A DNA stretch of 13,438 nucleotides from Bifidobacterium breve (GCA_945896935.1 CAMDER010000033.1:1-13438); one strand, 5' to 3'; positions 1 through 6,666 are shown, counted from the stretch's first letter. Translations and numbers: made by a program. Notes: generated by a model from the sequence alone, not told the origin.

Positions 1-327
1 AAAACGAATCGCTTAGATGGCAACGAAGATGTATCTCTGATTGAGGCCTATGCACCCGATCGTTTGGTTGCGGCAATGGAACATCACCATTACCCACTTC
101 AGGCACTCTTATATGGAACGGCGATTTATCGCATGTTGCGTTGGCGCCAACCCGCGTTGAATGCCGATGAAGTGATTGCGGGCGTTGCTTACTTCTTCGT
201 GCGTGGAATGGTTGGTGTTGAATCACCAAAGGATGCTGATGACATGCCATACGGCGTCTTTCAATGGAAAGCGCCAGTAGGCCTGTGGGAAAAATTATCC
301 AATCTGTTTGCGGGAGATCGACCATGA
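1..327 (+). CDS. recB: RecB exonuclease/helicase subunit, C-terminal fragment (5' end outside window)
   Basis: This is the last 108 codons of an open frame entering from the left edge. The translation opens with KTNRLDG and continues with LVAAMEHHHYPLQALLYGTAIYR, then a YFFVRGM segment and a short tail. The pattern matches the end of the RecB nuclease domain, where a D-Y-K-(S/T)-N catalytic motif is followed by an M-x-x-H-x-Y-x-L-Q-x-x-L-Y helix and a Y-x-F-x-R-G-M strand. The first Lys in the window would be the catalytic motif Lys; its Asp lies upstream, out of view. RecB supplies the 3'-5' helicase and the nuclease of RecBCD, which resects double-strand breaks. The stop overlaps the recD start by ATGA, so the two are probably translationally coupled. 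AddA ends in a similar nuclease domain, but the following recD favours RecB. Confidence 0.85.
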   Translation, partial: KTNRLDGNEDVSLIEAYAPDRLVAAMEHHHYPLQALLYGTAIYRMLRWRQPALNADEVIAGVAYFFVRGMVGVESPKDADDMPYGVFQWKAPVGLWEKLSNLFAGDRP

Positions 328-2015
328 GCATCTATCCCGAACGATTGAACTACTACGTCGATGGTGGAGCGGTTACCAAGCCGCAGTTTTCGGCCGTCGC
401 GACGTTGCTTGCATTAGTCAATGAAGGTGTGGTTCCGCCAATAGTGAACGACTTGGTCTGGTTGTCATTTGCGCTAGCCCTGCACGCCTCCGAAGGTGGG
501 CACACATGTATCGATCTCAACGAGATTGAACGCTGGTATCCCGAGAACGCAGAACTTAGTGCGCTCAATTGGCCCAAGGGCGATGAATGGCTGCTGGCTG
601 TGTCTGAGCAAGTTGATTTGGTGGCAACTCCTTCAACCGCGGCTCATCACCCACGTCGCCCCTTCGTTCTTGATGGTTCGCGGCTCTATGTCCTGCGCAG
701 TTTTGAAGAGGAAAAATCAATCGCCGAATGGATTGACTCGGCTGCAGGTTCGCGTCTCAAAGTTCTTCTGGGTGGACCAGGAAGCGGTAAGACCACCGCA
801 GTAGCAAAACAACTTGTTGCTCGTTTTGCCGACGCGAATGATCGTGACCTTTTGGTGGCAATGGCGGCGCCTACTGGGAAAGCGGCCGATCGTATGCGTC
901 AAGCAATTGAAGCGCGATTGCTGAGTGCAAAGGCCTCGCCCGAAGTCATTGCACGAGTCCAAGAGTCTCCATCAATCACGATTCATCGACTTTTGGGTTA
1001 TTCGCCGGTTCGTCACAAGGGTCGATTTGCATACGATCAAGAGAATCCACTTCCTTATGATCTCGTCATCATCGACGAAGCATCGATGTTGTCGTTGTCG
1101 CTTATGCATCGCCTGATCGACGCGTTGCATCCGACAGCCGAACTTTTCTTGGTCGGTGACCCGGAGCAATTAGCGAGCGTTGACGCCGGAACTGTTTTGG
1201 CCGATATTTCTCTTGCGGCGAAGAAGGAAGGGACCAACCTTCATCGTTGTACCGAGCGACTGACGAGTCAGTATCGCTATGCAGTCGGTTCGCCGATTGA
1301 GCAAGTGGTTAAAGCTGTTCAATCGGGTGATGCCAATCAAGTGATTGATCTACTGAAATCGCACCGAAACAGTAACGGCATTGTGAGTTGGATTGATCCT
1401 TCGAGTAAGGCTCAAGAAGATTTGATGGCCTTTGAAAATGTGGGTCTTGAGGTAAGGCGGCACGCTCTCGAAGTCGTCGAACTGGCGGGTTCATCGCAAT
1501 ATGAAAAGGCTTTAGAGACCTTGGGTCAATTGCAGTTGTTGTGCGCATCTCGAGTTGGCCGACTTGGAATTGCGGGTTGGAATCGGACAGTCAACCAATG
1601 GATCGGCACAACTACTCGTAAGCAATGGTTCGTCGGTCGACCGGTGCTGATCACTAAGAACGATCACGGCAACAACTTGTACAACGGAGACGTTGGTGTC
1701 GTTTGCTCCGATAAGAACGGCGAAGTTCGAGTTGTATTTGATGGCTTGGGTGCCCCGCGTGAATTCCCGACGGTTCGATTGCCCGAAGTTGAAACTGTTC
1801 ATGCTTTGACAATTCACAAGAGTCAAGGTTCTGAATATCGGCATGCGATTGTGGTCTTACCAACTGGACGATCGCGATTACTGACTCGCGAATTGTTGTA
1901 TACTGGTGTCTCGCGTGCTCGTGAACAATTGACGATTGTTGCAACCGAAGCAGCATTACGAACTGCTGTAACTACCGTGATTTCTCGTGCTTCAGGGTTG
2001 GCTGATCGCCTGTAG
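324..2015 (+). CDS. recD: RecD, exodeoxyribonuclease V alpha subunit (5'-3' helicase)
   Basis: This 563-residue SF1 helicase is close to the usual RecD length (about 600). Visible motifs, in order, are Walker A GGPGSGKTT (residues 150-158), AAPTGKAADR (motif Ia), a TIHRLLGY segment, Walker B VIIDEAS (about 248-254), GDPEQLASVDAG (about 278-289), and near the C-terminus TVHALTIHKSQGSEY and LLYTGVSRARE (motifs V and VI). The TIHRLLGY and IHKSQGSEY forms are typical of RecD. In the RecBCD complex it is the fast 5'-3' motor in DNA break repair. I chose the ATG at 324 over an in-frame ATG at 264: 324 overlaps the recB stop as ATGA, has GGGAG about 7 nt upstream, and the 20 extra residues would lie inside recB. 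No RecC is visible; it would be expected upstream. Confidence 0.92.
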   Translation: MSIYPERLNYYVDGGAVTKPQFSAVATLLALVNEGVVPPIVNDLVWLSFALALHASEGGHTCIDLNEIERWYPENAELSALNWPKGDEWLLAVSEQVDLVATPSTAAHHPRRPFVLDGSRLYVLRSFEEEKSIAEWIDSAAGSRLKVLLGGPGSGKTTAVAKQLVARFADANDRDLLVAMAAPTGKAADRMRQAIEARLLSAKASPEVIARVQESPSITIHRLLGYSPVRHKGRFAYDQENPLPYDLVIIDEASMLSLSLMHRLIDALHPTAELFLVGDPEQLASVDAGTVLADISLAAKKEGTNLHRCTERLTSQYRYAVGSPIEQVVKAVQSGDANQVIDLLKSHRNSNGIVSWIDPSSKAQEDLMAFENVGLEVRRHALEVVELAGSSQYEKALETLGQLQLLCASRVGRLGIAGWNRTVNQWIGTTTRKQWFVGRPVLITKNDHGNNLYNGDVGVVCSDKNGEVRVVFDGLGAPREFPTVRLPEVETVHALTIHKSQGSEYRHAIVVLPTGRSRLLTRELLYTGVSRAREQLTIVATEAALRTAVTTVISRASGLADRL

Positions 2016-2849
2016 TTATCGGCCCAATACCAGCGTCGTGAGTCCGACCACAATCAAAATCGAAGAAAGAATTCGCCGAAGTCCACTGTCTTCTTTCAAT
2101 ACTTTCCAACCAATAAATGTGGCGAAGACAACGCTCGATTCACGTAACGCGGTCACGTAACCAACCGGTGCTCGTCGTACGGCAAGCAACACCATCCAAT
2201 AAGTGACGAGAGATGCCAACCCAGTGAAGAAATACTGGCGCCACATTGGTGAGATGCTGGCTTTCATTGCGGTCCACCTGCGGTGGTAAAGACCCTGAAT
2301 AGTGGTGCCGATTCCGCCGGTGACAAAGATGGCCATCGCGTATGCGCTGCCGACTGTCGAGCGCGAACCTTTGCTGTCAATCACGGTGTACACGCCGATC
2401 AGACTTGCAACGATGAGTGCAGGCCATACGTGTTTCCAATCAACTTGCCCAGAAAGCATGACGAGTCCCGCGACAACAATGACGATGCCGATGATTGAGA
2501 CCGGAGATAAATGGTCGTCAAGAAAGATCATGCCGCCGATCGCCGCAACTAAAGCGCCGCCCCCACGAGCAATTGGGTAAGTAACACTGAAGTCGGCGAT
2601 CTCGTAAGTACGAGCTAAGCGACCGATGTAAAACGTGTGGACCAAACCGCTGGCTATTGCCCAGCCCCATGCGGCGAGACCAAGGTCTCCTTGAAAAGTC
2701 GCGATGAGAGCGTACGGAAGCCCGATTAATCCGCCGGCAACAAAGAGTCCCCATAACGCCAACCATCGATCGCCTGACTGTTTGACAGCCAAATTCCATC
2801 CCGCATGCAGTACTGCCGCGCCGAGCGCTAGGAGAGTGGCAATCAGCAA
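2016..2849 (-). CDS. DMT-superfamily (EamA-like) permease
   Basis: This 277-residue, very hydrophobic protein has roughly ten membrane segments arranged as two EamA-type halves (about 1-137 and 138-277). The N-terminal LHAGWNLAVK segment and the PIARGGGALVAA stretch near residue 90 are typical of drug/metabolite-transporter family members. Substrates of this family (amino acids, sugars, other metabolites) cannot be read from sequence. The start is a TTG: an in-frame TGA lies five codons upstream, and no ATG or GTG occurs before the first membrane helix. No clear Shine-Dalgarno is visible. It lies 19 nt downstream of the Dabb-domain gene on the same strand and is probably co-transcribed with it. 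Its stop codon directly abuts the recD stop from the opposite strand. Confidence 0.82.
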   Translation of the reverse strand: MLIATLLALGAAVLHAGWNLAVKQSGDRWLALWGLFVAGGLIGLPYALIATFQGDLGLAAWGWAIASGLVHTFYIGRLARTYEIADFSVTYPIARGGGALVAAIGGMIFLDDHLSPVSIIGIVIVVAGLVMLSGQVDWKHVWPALIVASLIGVYTVIDSKGSRSTVGSAYAMAIFVTGGIGTTIQGLYHRRWTAMKASISPMWRQYFFTGLASLVTYWMVLLAVRRAPVGYVTALRESSVVFATFIGWKVLKEDSGLRRILSSILIVVGLTTLVLGR

Positions 2850-2854
2850 GATGG

Positions 2855-2873
2855 TCTGATTTCAGAAATCAGA
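2855..2873. repeat. Perfect 9-bp-arm palindrome between the Dabb and permease genes
   Basis: The arms TCTGATTTC and GAAATCAGA flank a single central base. The element covers the stop codon of the Dabb gene and most of the 19-nt gap before the permease TTG. As RNA it could form a short AU-rich hairpin; as DNA it could be an operator. There is no T-tract, so it is not a convincing terminator. The arm also begins a partial repeat (GATTTC recurs just outside the right arm). The symmetry is seen directly; its function is unknown. Confidence 0.5.
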
Positions 2874-3168
2874 TTTCAAACTGAATCGAGGCTCGAGTTT
2901 CAACGTATGGTGCTGTGAACTCGGCGATGAAGGCTTTGTGATCAGGGTTGTCGCGATATGCGATGTAATCATCGACCGAATTGAAAGTTGCGGTTACTGC
3001 AAAGTCGTAGGTGCCGGGGTTGATGCCAAGGTTGGCGCCAAATTCATACGATTGAATTTGTGGAATTTTCGGTCGAAGTTGACTGAGTGCTTCAATGGTC
3101 TTCTCGGCGTGACCTGCGGGAGTTTCGGATTTCCAGTTGAACAGAACAATGTGGCGGTATGAACTCAT
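2869..3168 (-). CDS. Dabb (stress-responsive alpha/beta-barrel) domain protein
   Basis: This is a 99-residue single-domain protein. It opens with YRHIVLFNWK, has a middle TYDFAVTATFNSVDDYIAYRDNPDHKAF block, and ends at a short strand. These match the Dabb fold: an initial beta strand of the HIVLFK type, then the 'D-x-x-a-Y-x-x-x-P-x-H' segment. Dabb proteins are small dimeric ferredoxin-like barrels; some are enzymes, but most have no assigned reaction. The frame stays open upstream to 3342, but the extension reads as low-quality sequence and would overlap murI. The ATG at 3168 is therefore preferred and matches family length. The Shine-Dalgarno is weak (GGTGATG). The gene is divergent from murI across 67 nt and is followed 19 nt later by the permease gene. 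A TATACC hexamer on the minus strand at 3191-3196 could be its -10 box. Confidence 0.8.
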   Translation of the reverse strand: MSSYRHIVLFNWKSETPAGHAEKTIEALSQLRPKIPQIQSYEFGANLGINPGTYDFAVTATFNSVDDYIAYRDNPDHKAFIAEFTAPYVETRASIQFEI

Positions 3169-3222
3169 GGCATCACCGTAGTTCGTACGGGGTATAGAAC
3201 TCTCGTTTGGTCTATTTTCGCC

Positions 3223-3236
3223 TAGCCTTAACGATG
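3223..3236 (+). promoter_or_regulatory. Candidate -10 box for a leaderless murI transcript
   Basis: TAGCCT at 3223-3228 fits the actinobacterial TAnnnT -10 pattern and ends 7 nt before the GTG start at 3236. There is no Shine-Dalgarno-like sequence before that start. Together these fit a transcript beginning at or next to the start codon, which is common in actinobacteria. No convincing -35 hexamer is present. This is inference from pattern only. Confidence 0.35.
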
Positions 3237-4084
3237 TGAGCATTAAGTTTGACATCAACGGACCGATTGGAATCTTTGATTCTGGTTTCGGTGGACTCAC
3301 TGTGGCTCGCGCGGTGATTGATCTATTGCCCAATGAAGACATTGTCTATATCGGCGATACTGGCCGATATCCATATGGTGATAAAGACCCCAACGACGTT
3401 CGCGAGTATGCCCGTGAGTTGGCCTCGAGTTTGGTGCGCGATTACAAGGCGAAGGCGATTGTGGTGGCGTGTAATACCGCGGCAGCCGCTTTGCCAGTTC
3501 ACGAACTTGAAGCCGAGTTGGCCGCTGATGGATTGCACGTTCCAGTTATTGGTGTCATTGATCCAGGCGCACAATCTTTGGTGCGTGCGACGCGTTCTGG
3601 AACAGTGGGCGTTATCGGCACGATCGGAACGATTGGTTCGGGCGCTTACGATTTGGCTTTCTCGCGTGCATCGCTTGGTGCTCCTGTCAAACTGATCAGC
3701 GCAGCATGTCCCGGTTTTGTTGAATTCGTTGAACGCGGGCGTACTTCTGGACCAGAAGTGACGCTCTTGGCACAACGCATGTTGGCTCCGATTGTTGAAG
3801 CCGGTGTCGATGCATTGTTGCTGGGCTGTACGCATTATCCGTATTTGTCTCGCGTGATCTCCGATGTTGTCGGTCTTGATGTCACATTGGTGTCATCGGC
3901 TGATGAAACTGCATTCGCGTTGCGTGATCAATTAGAAAATCAGCACATGTTGAAGTCCGGTTCAAGATCGTCCGGTCAGCACGTTTTCTTGTCGAGCGGA
4001 GATGTGAGTTGGTTTAAGGCTTTAGGAACCCGATTGTTGGGTCCTGAGTTATCAAATGTCGACATATGGAACAAAGGAAACTGA
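3236..4084 (+). CDS. murI: Glutamate racemase
   Basis: MurI interconverts L- and D-glutamate in the cytoplasm without a cofactor, supplying D-Glu to peptidoglycan synthesis. The 282-residue product shows the family signature: PIGIFDSGFGGLTVAR with the Asp-Ser pair at residues 15-16, DTGRYPYG at 41-48, the first catalytic Cys in ACNTA (Cys79), GVIGTIGTIGSGAYD in the middle, and the second catalytic Cys in LLGCTHYPYL (Cys198). Length is normal for the family (about 260-285). The start is GTG at 3236; no other start codon lies between it and the conserved IGIFDSG strand. It heads a murI-rph-rdgB block similar to that of mycobacteria, where a metallo-beta-lactamase-fold gene sits between murI and rph; that gene is absent here. 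The murI stop lies 5 nt before the rph ATG. Confidence 0.95.
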   Translation: MSIKFDINGPIGIFDSGFGGLTVARAVIDLLPNEDIVYIGDTGRYPYGDKDPNDVREYARELASSLVRDYKAKAIVVACNTAAAALPVHELEAELAADGLHVPVIGVIDPGAQSLVRATRSGTVGVIGTIGTIGSGAYDLAFSRASLGAPVKLISAACPGFVEFVERGRTSGPEVTLLAQRMLAPIVEAGVDALLLGCTHYPYLSRVISDVVGLDVTLVSSADETAFALRDQLENQHMLKSGSRSSGQHVFLSSGDVSWFKALGTRLLGPELSNVDIWNKGN

Positions 4085-4089
4085 GAAAC

Positions 4090-4857
4090 ATGAGCACTGC
4101 AGGAACACGATTTGACGGACGCCAACACGATGAGTTTCGTCCGATTTCATTTGAACGCGATTTCACCGAGATGTCGGCAGGAAGCGTGCTCGTTTCTTTC
4201 GGTCGCACGCGAGTTTTGTGTACCGCGAGTATTGACGAAGATGTTCCGCGTTGGATGAAGGGCAGTGGAAAAGGCTGGGTCACTGCCGAGTATTCGATGT
4301 TGCCTGGTTCGTCACCCGATCGCGTCGATCGTGAAGCTGCCAAGGGTAAACAAAGCGGTCGTACTGTCGAAATTCAGCGGCTGATTGGTCGTAGCTTGCG
4401 GGCTTCGTGCGATATGGGCTTGTTGGGAGAACGTCAGGTTGTTGTCGACTGTGATGTCCTGCAAGCCGACGGTGGAACCCGAACGGCGAGTATCTGTGGT
4501 GGCTACTTGGCGCTTCATGATGCGCTCTCTCGATTGGTACAGAACGGTGTGATCAGTCAGCACCCGTTGACATCGTTGTGCGCCGCGATCAGCGTGGGCA
4601 TTGTGAACGGCACACCAGTGATTGATCTTCCGTATGTTGAAGACAGCACTGCAGAAGTTGACATGAACGTCGTGATGTTGCGTGAAAAGGGTTCAACGTT
4701 GAGTCGTTTTGTTGAAGTGCAAGGAACCGCTGAAGGTATGGCGTTCTCGCGCAGCGAACTCGATTCATTGTTGGGCTTGGCCGAAAATGGTCTTGCGCAA
4801 ATCTTTGACTTGCAGAGCGAATTGCTCGAAAGTCAGCCGTCGCGTCGCGCTCAGTGA
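4090..4857 (+). CDS. rph: Ribonuclease PH
   Basis: RNase PH is a phosphate-dependent 3'-5' exoribonuclease that trims tRNA 3' ends and works as a hexameric ring. The 255-residue protein has the expected motif series: RFDGRQHDEFRPISFERDF at the N-terminus, GKGWVTAEYSMLPGS (about 60-74), GRTVEIQRLIGRSLRA (about 90-105, with the phosphate-site Arg91), DCDVLQADGGTRTASI (about 120-135), YVEDSTAEVDMN with the metal-binding acidic residues Asp185 and Asp191, and EVQGTAEGMAFSR (209-221). I preferred the ATG at 4090 over the in-frame ATG at 4066: it has AAAGGA about 11 nt upstream, does not overlap murI and starts close to the conserved RFDGR. It sits 5 nt after murI and 10 nt before rdgB, so co-transcription is likely. 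Confidence 0.95.
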   Translation: MSTAGTRFDGRQHDEFRPISFERDFTEMSAGSVLVSFGRTRVLCTASIDEDVPRWMKGSGKGWVTAEYSMLPGSSPDRVDREAAKGKQSGRTVEIQRLIGRSLRASCDMGLLGERQVVVDCDVLQADGGTRTASICGGYLALHDALSRLVQNGVISQHPLTSLCAAISVGIVNGTPVIDLPYVEDSTAEVDMNVVMLREKGSTLSRFVEVQGTAEGMAFSRSELDSLLGLAENGLAQIFDLQSELLESQPSRRAQ

Positions 4858-4867
4858 CTCGTAAAAA

Positions 4868-5530
4868 ATGAGCGGTGATCGTGTGTTGCCTACTTTGGTG
4901 TGCGCATCTGCTAACCCCGACAAGGTGTACGAAATTGAGCAGTTGCTTGATGGGGTTGTACATCTCGTTCCGCGTCCAGCAGAAATTCCCGATGTCGTTG
5001 AAGATGCCGACACATTGGTGGGTAATGCACGCTTAAAGGCAATGGCGATTTTACGAGCGACCGGATTACCGGCAGTTGCCGATGATACGGGAATGTTTGT
5101 TGATGCTTTGCCGGGCGAGCTTGGTGTTCGAACAGCGCGGTATGCCGCCGACCGTCCCGAGCATGCAGAGAATCCGTACGCGGCAAACCGGGCGAAATTG
5201 CTTGAAGCGTTGCGTGCAAAGAATTGCGTGAGCGACGTTGAGCGGGCGGCCCATTTTGTGACCGTGGTGATCGTGTGTTTTCCAGATGGCAGCGAATTGA
5301 TTGTGGAAGGCCGTTGCGATGGACATATTGCGATGGCGGAACGGGGGAGTCGTGGGTTTGGTTTTGACCCGCTGTTCGTACCTAGCCCTGGCGCGTTTGA
5401 CGGTGATGAGCGAACCTTCGCCGAGATGAGCGACGACGAAAAGAATGAGTTGTCCCACCGCGGCCGAGCCTTCCGCGCCCTCGCCACCCACCCCCATTTT
5501 TCCGCCACTTTGGAATTTCCCTGCCGCTAG
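4868..5530 (+). CDS. rdgB: Non-canonical purine NTP pyrophosphatase (dITP/XTP/ITP), RdgB/HAM1 family
   Basis: This enzyme hydrolyses dITP, ITP and XTP to monophosphates, keeping deaminated purines out of DNA and RNA. The 220-residue protein has the N-terminal nucleotide-binding SANPDK loop (residues 14-19, Ser-x-Asn-x-x-Lys), AVADDTGMFVDALPGELGVRTARYA with the catalytic acidic pair Asp72-Asp73, GFGFDPLF (163-170) and the purine-pocket SHRGRA (196-201). Usual length is about 200. The excess is at the C-terminus, where residues 212-220 (SATLEFPCR) and the TAG stop are encoded by the palindromic repeat at 5501-5557. This tail is therefore probably a later replacement of the native end and lies outside the catalytic core. 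The ATG at 4868 follows an A-rich stretch without a clear Shine-Dalgarno, 10 nt after rph. Confidence 0.93.
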   Translation: MSGDRVLPTLVCASANPDKVYEIEQLLDGVVHLVPRPAEIPDVVEDADTLVGNARLKAMAILRATGLPAVADDTGMFVDALPGELGVRTARYAADRPEHAENPYAANRAKLLEALRAKNCVSDVERAAHFVTVVIVCFPDGSELIVEGRCDGHIAMAERGSRGFGFDPLFVPSPGAFDGDERTFAEMSDDEKNELSHRGRAFRALATHPHFSATLEFPCR

Positions 5531-5557
5531 GCGGTAACTAAATTCCAAAGTGGCGGA
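5501..5557. repeat. REP-like palindromic repeat, copy 1 (overlaps rdgB 3' end)
   Basis: This 57-nt element is a nearly complete hairpin. An 18-bp perfect outer stem (5501-5518 with 5540-5557, arm TCCGCCACTTTGGAATTT) is followed by a 3x3 internal loop, then a 6-bp inner stem TGCCGC/GCGGTA and a TAG apex (5528-5530). It starts on an rdgB codon boundary and its apex triplet is the rdgB stop. A second copy in the same orientation lies at 6559-6615; the two agree at 48 of 57 positions. Just outside, GCCGCC at 5563-5568 can pair with the right-arm GGCGG, an alternative small hairpin. The copy lies between convergent rdgB and the DUF559 gene and could act as an end-of-transcript hairpin, but there is no T-tract. 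It resembles REP or MITE elements; it is not a known family to me. Confidence 0.85.
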
Positions 5558-5574
5558 TAATTGCCGCCTGGGTG

Positions 5575-6507
5575 TTAAGCGACCTTAAATTGCAAGGTGC
5601 GTTGAGTTGCAGTTCGGCTGATCATAGAAATCACTTCCATCAAGTGATCGGAGACATCGCCGGTTGTGGGCCGGAGAATCTGCCAACCCAGTAATGCAGC
5701 CTGCATATCTCGAAGTTTGTCACTGTGTATTGCGACGACTGTGTCGTGTAATTCGCCATCTACCTCGACTCCAAGCTTGATATCGGGACGGGCGATATCC
5801 ACATGGATCGTGTGGCTTCCTGGAATTTCAATTGGAAATTGTCGTTGCCAACGCGGATCGCGTTCTTCCAATGCTCGGACAAGTTCAAGTTCAGGGTGGC
5901 TCATTGCGATCGGTAATTCATCGGGGCGACCCAAAATTACTCTGCGAAAACGAGCGGATCCATGACGACCCATTTTCACTGCACGACTACCAAATTCTCG
6001 AACCCCTGAAATAGTGACGAGTTCACGATTGAGGCAATCTTCATATGCCGAAAGCAAAGTGCGATCGTCAACTTCAAGCGCAATCTCGAAGAGTGTTTGT
6101 TGGGGAGAACTGACGCTCCATCCATGGATTGACGTGACAATTTCGGGCTCGGGCAAGTTGACTCTGCGGATTCGGACTCCGGTGAGATTTGGATGAAAAT
6201 CTGTGTTCACAGAAATCTCGATCCTTCCTTTGGGGACTCGACGGATTCCCCAGTACTGGGCAGCGCTTACCCCCGACGCCCATGAATCTGCAACCGCAAA
6301 ACAAGCCGCTGCAATTTCGGCCTCAAAGTTAAGGTGAGCGTCGCTGAGCGCATACACCGTGCCTCGATGAACCCGGCGCAAGATCCCCCGAGAAACGAGT
6401 CGACTGATTGCACTCGGGCTGAAGCTCAACTGCTTGAGATCATCAAGCAGCACCAGACCAGATCGTTGTTGTGCGATTTTTATGAGCAATGAGAGTTTGT
6501 CGTCCAT
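5575..6507 (-). CDS. AbiEi-type winged-helix plus DUF559 (Vsr-like nuclease fold) protein
   Basis: This 310-residue, two-part protein has an N-terminus (about 1-60: LVLLDDLKQLSFSPSAISRLVSRGILRRVHRGTVYAL) with the shape of the AbiEi antitoxin winged helix found in many actinobacterial proteins. The C-terminal part (about 200-310) matches DUF559: HPELELVRALEE with Glu206, HVDIARPD with Asp237, GVEVDGELHD with Glu248 and Asp250, a basic KLRD near 264-267, and LLGWQILRPT. Those acidic residues resemble the PD-(D/E)xK/Vsr endonuclease core, but activity is unproven for most of the family. No AbiEii toxin gene is adjacent, so this is an orphan. The frame is open to 6606, inside repeat copy 2; I chose the ATG at 6507 because the extension is repeat-encoded and unlike the family. 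No clear Shine-Dalgarno is visible. Two palindromic repeats bracket the gene. Confidence 0.78.
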   Translation of the reverse strand: MDDKLSLLIKIAQQRSGLVLLDDLKQLSFSPSAISRLVSRGILRRVHRGTVYALSDAHLNFEAEIAAACFAVADSWASGVSAAQYWGIRRVPKGRIEISVNTDFHPNLTGVRIRRVNLPEPEIVTSIHGWSVSSPQQTLFEIALEVDDRTLLSAYEDCLNRELVTISGVREFGSRAVKMGRHGSARFRRVILGRPDELPIAMSHPELELVRALEERDPRWQRQFPIEIPGSHTIHVDIARPDIKLGVEVDGELHDTVVAIHSDKLRDMQAALLGWQILRPTTGDVSDHLMEVISMISRTATQRTLQFKVA

Positions 6508-6558
6508 GTCCAAAATGTGGGAACGGGACCAAGTTTTCGGCGACCGCGAATCATCAAT

Positions 6559-6615
6559 TTCCCCACTTTGGAATATGGCTGCCGCTAGGCGGCAACCGTA
6601 TTCCAAAGTGGCGGA
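6559..6615. repeat. REP-like palindromic repeat, copy 2 (upstream of the DUF559 gene)
   Basis: This 57-nt copy has the same layout and orientation as the one at 5501-5557. A 13-bp perfect stem (6563-6575 with 6599-6611, arm CCACTTTGGAATA) extends through GG/CC and a perfect inner stem TGCCGC/GCGGCA around a TAG apex (6586-6588). Compared with copy 1, base pair 17/41 has changed from T-A to A-T on both sides, and positions 19-20 with 38-39 now pair G-C, so pairing has been kept or improved while sequence changed. The outer arm has one C-C mismatch and one G-T pair. It lies between the DUF559 gene start and the terminator of the lipoprotein gene, two bases from that terminator's A/T tract. Confidence 0.85.
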
Positions 6616-6617
6616 AT

Positions 6618-6666
6618 AAAAAAAAAAGGGGAGGGCCGCCGTGGGAGTGTTCCCAGGGCGGCCCTC
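6618..6666 (-). terminator. Strong intrinsic terminator of the substrate-binding protein gene
   Basis: Read on the minus strand, a GC-rich hairpin is followed by CCCC and ten T residues (6627-6618). The outer stem pairs GAGGGCCGCC (6631-6640) with GGCGGCCCTC (6657-6666), then after one G-G mismatch TGGGA (6642-6646) pairs with TCCCA (6651-6655) around a GTGT loop. It lies 66 nt after the lipoprotein gene's stop codon, in the right orientation for it. On the plus strand the flank is only moderately T-rich, so it is mainly one-directional. It would also keep transcription from the transport locus out of the DUF559 gene. Confidence 0.9.

Noticed and set aside
3169..3342. 58-residue N-terminal extension of the Dabb protein
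   Set aside because: It would run antisense through the murI start and does not resemble the fold; the ATG at 3168 gives the normal family length.
4066..4089. Earlier rph start overlapping murI
   Set aside because: No ribosome-binding sequence lies before 4066, whereas AAAGGA precedes the ATG at 4090.
4765..5548. Long antisense frames opposite rdgB and rph
   Set aside because: They are shadows of well-identified genes, rich in Arg/Ser/Pro, with no ribosome sites and no recognisable motifs.
6508..6606. N-terminal extension of the DUF559 protein starting at TTG 6606
   Set aside because: The extra 33 codons lie in the palindromic repeat and its flank; the family begins near the ATG at 6507.
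5501..6615. Composite insertion sequence with a transposase
   Set aside because: The enclosed protein has no DDE, HUH or serine/tyrosine recombinase motif that I can see, and no target-site duplication is visible at the repeat edges.
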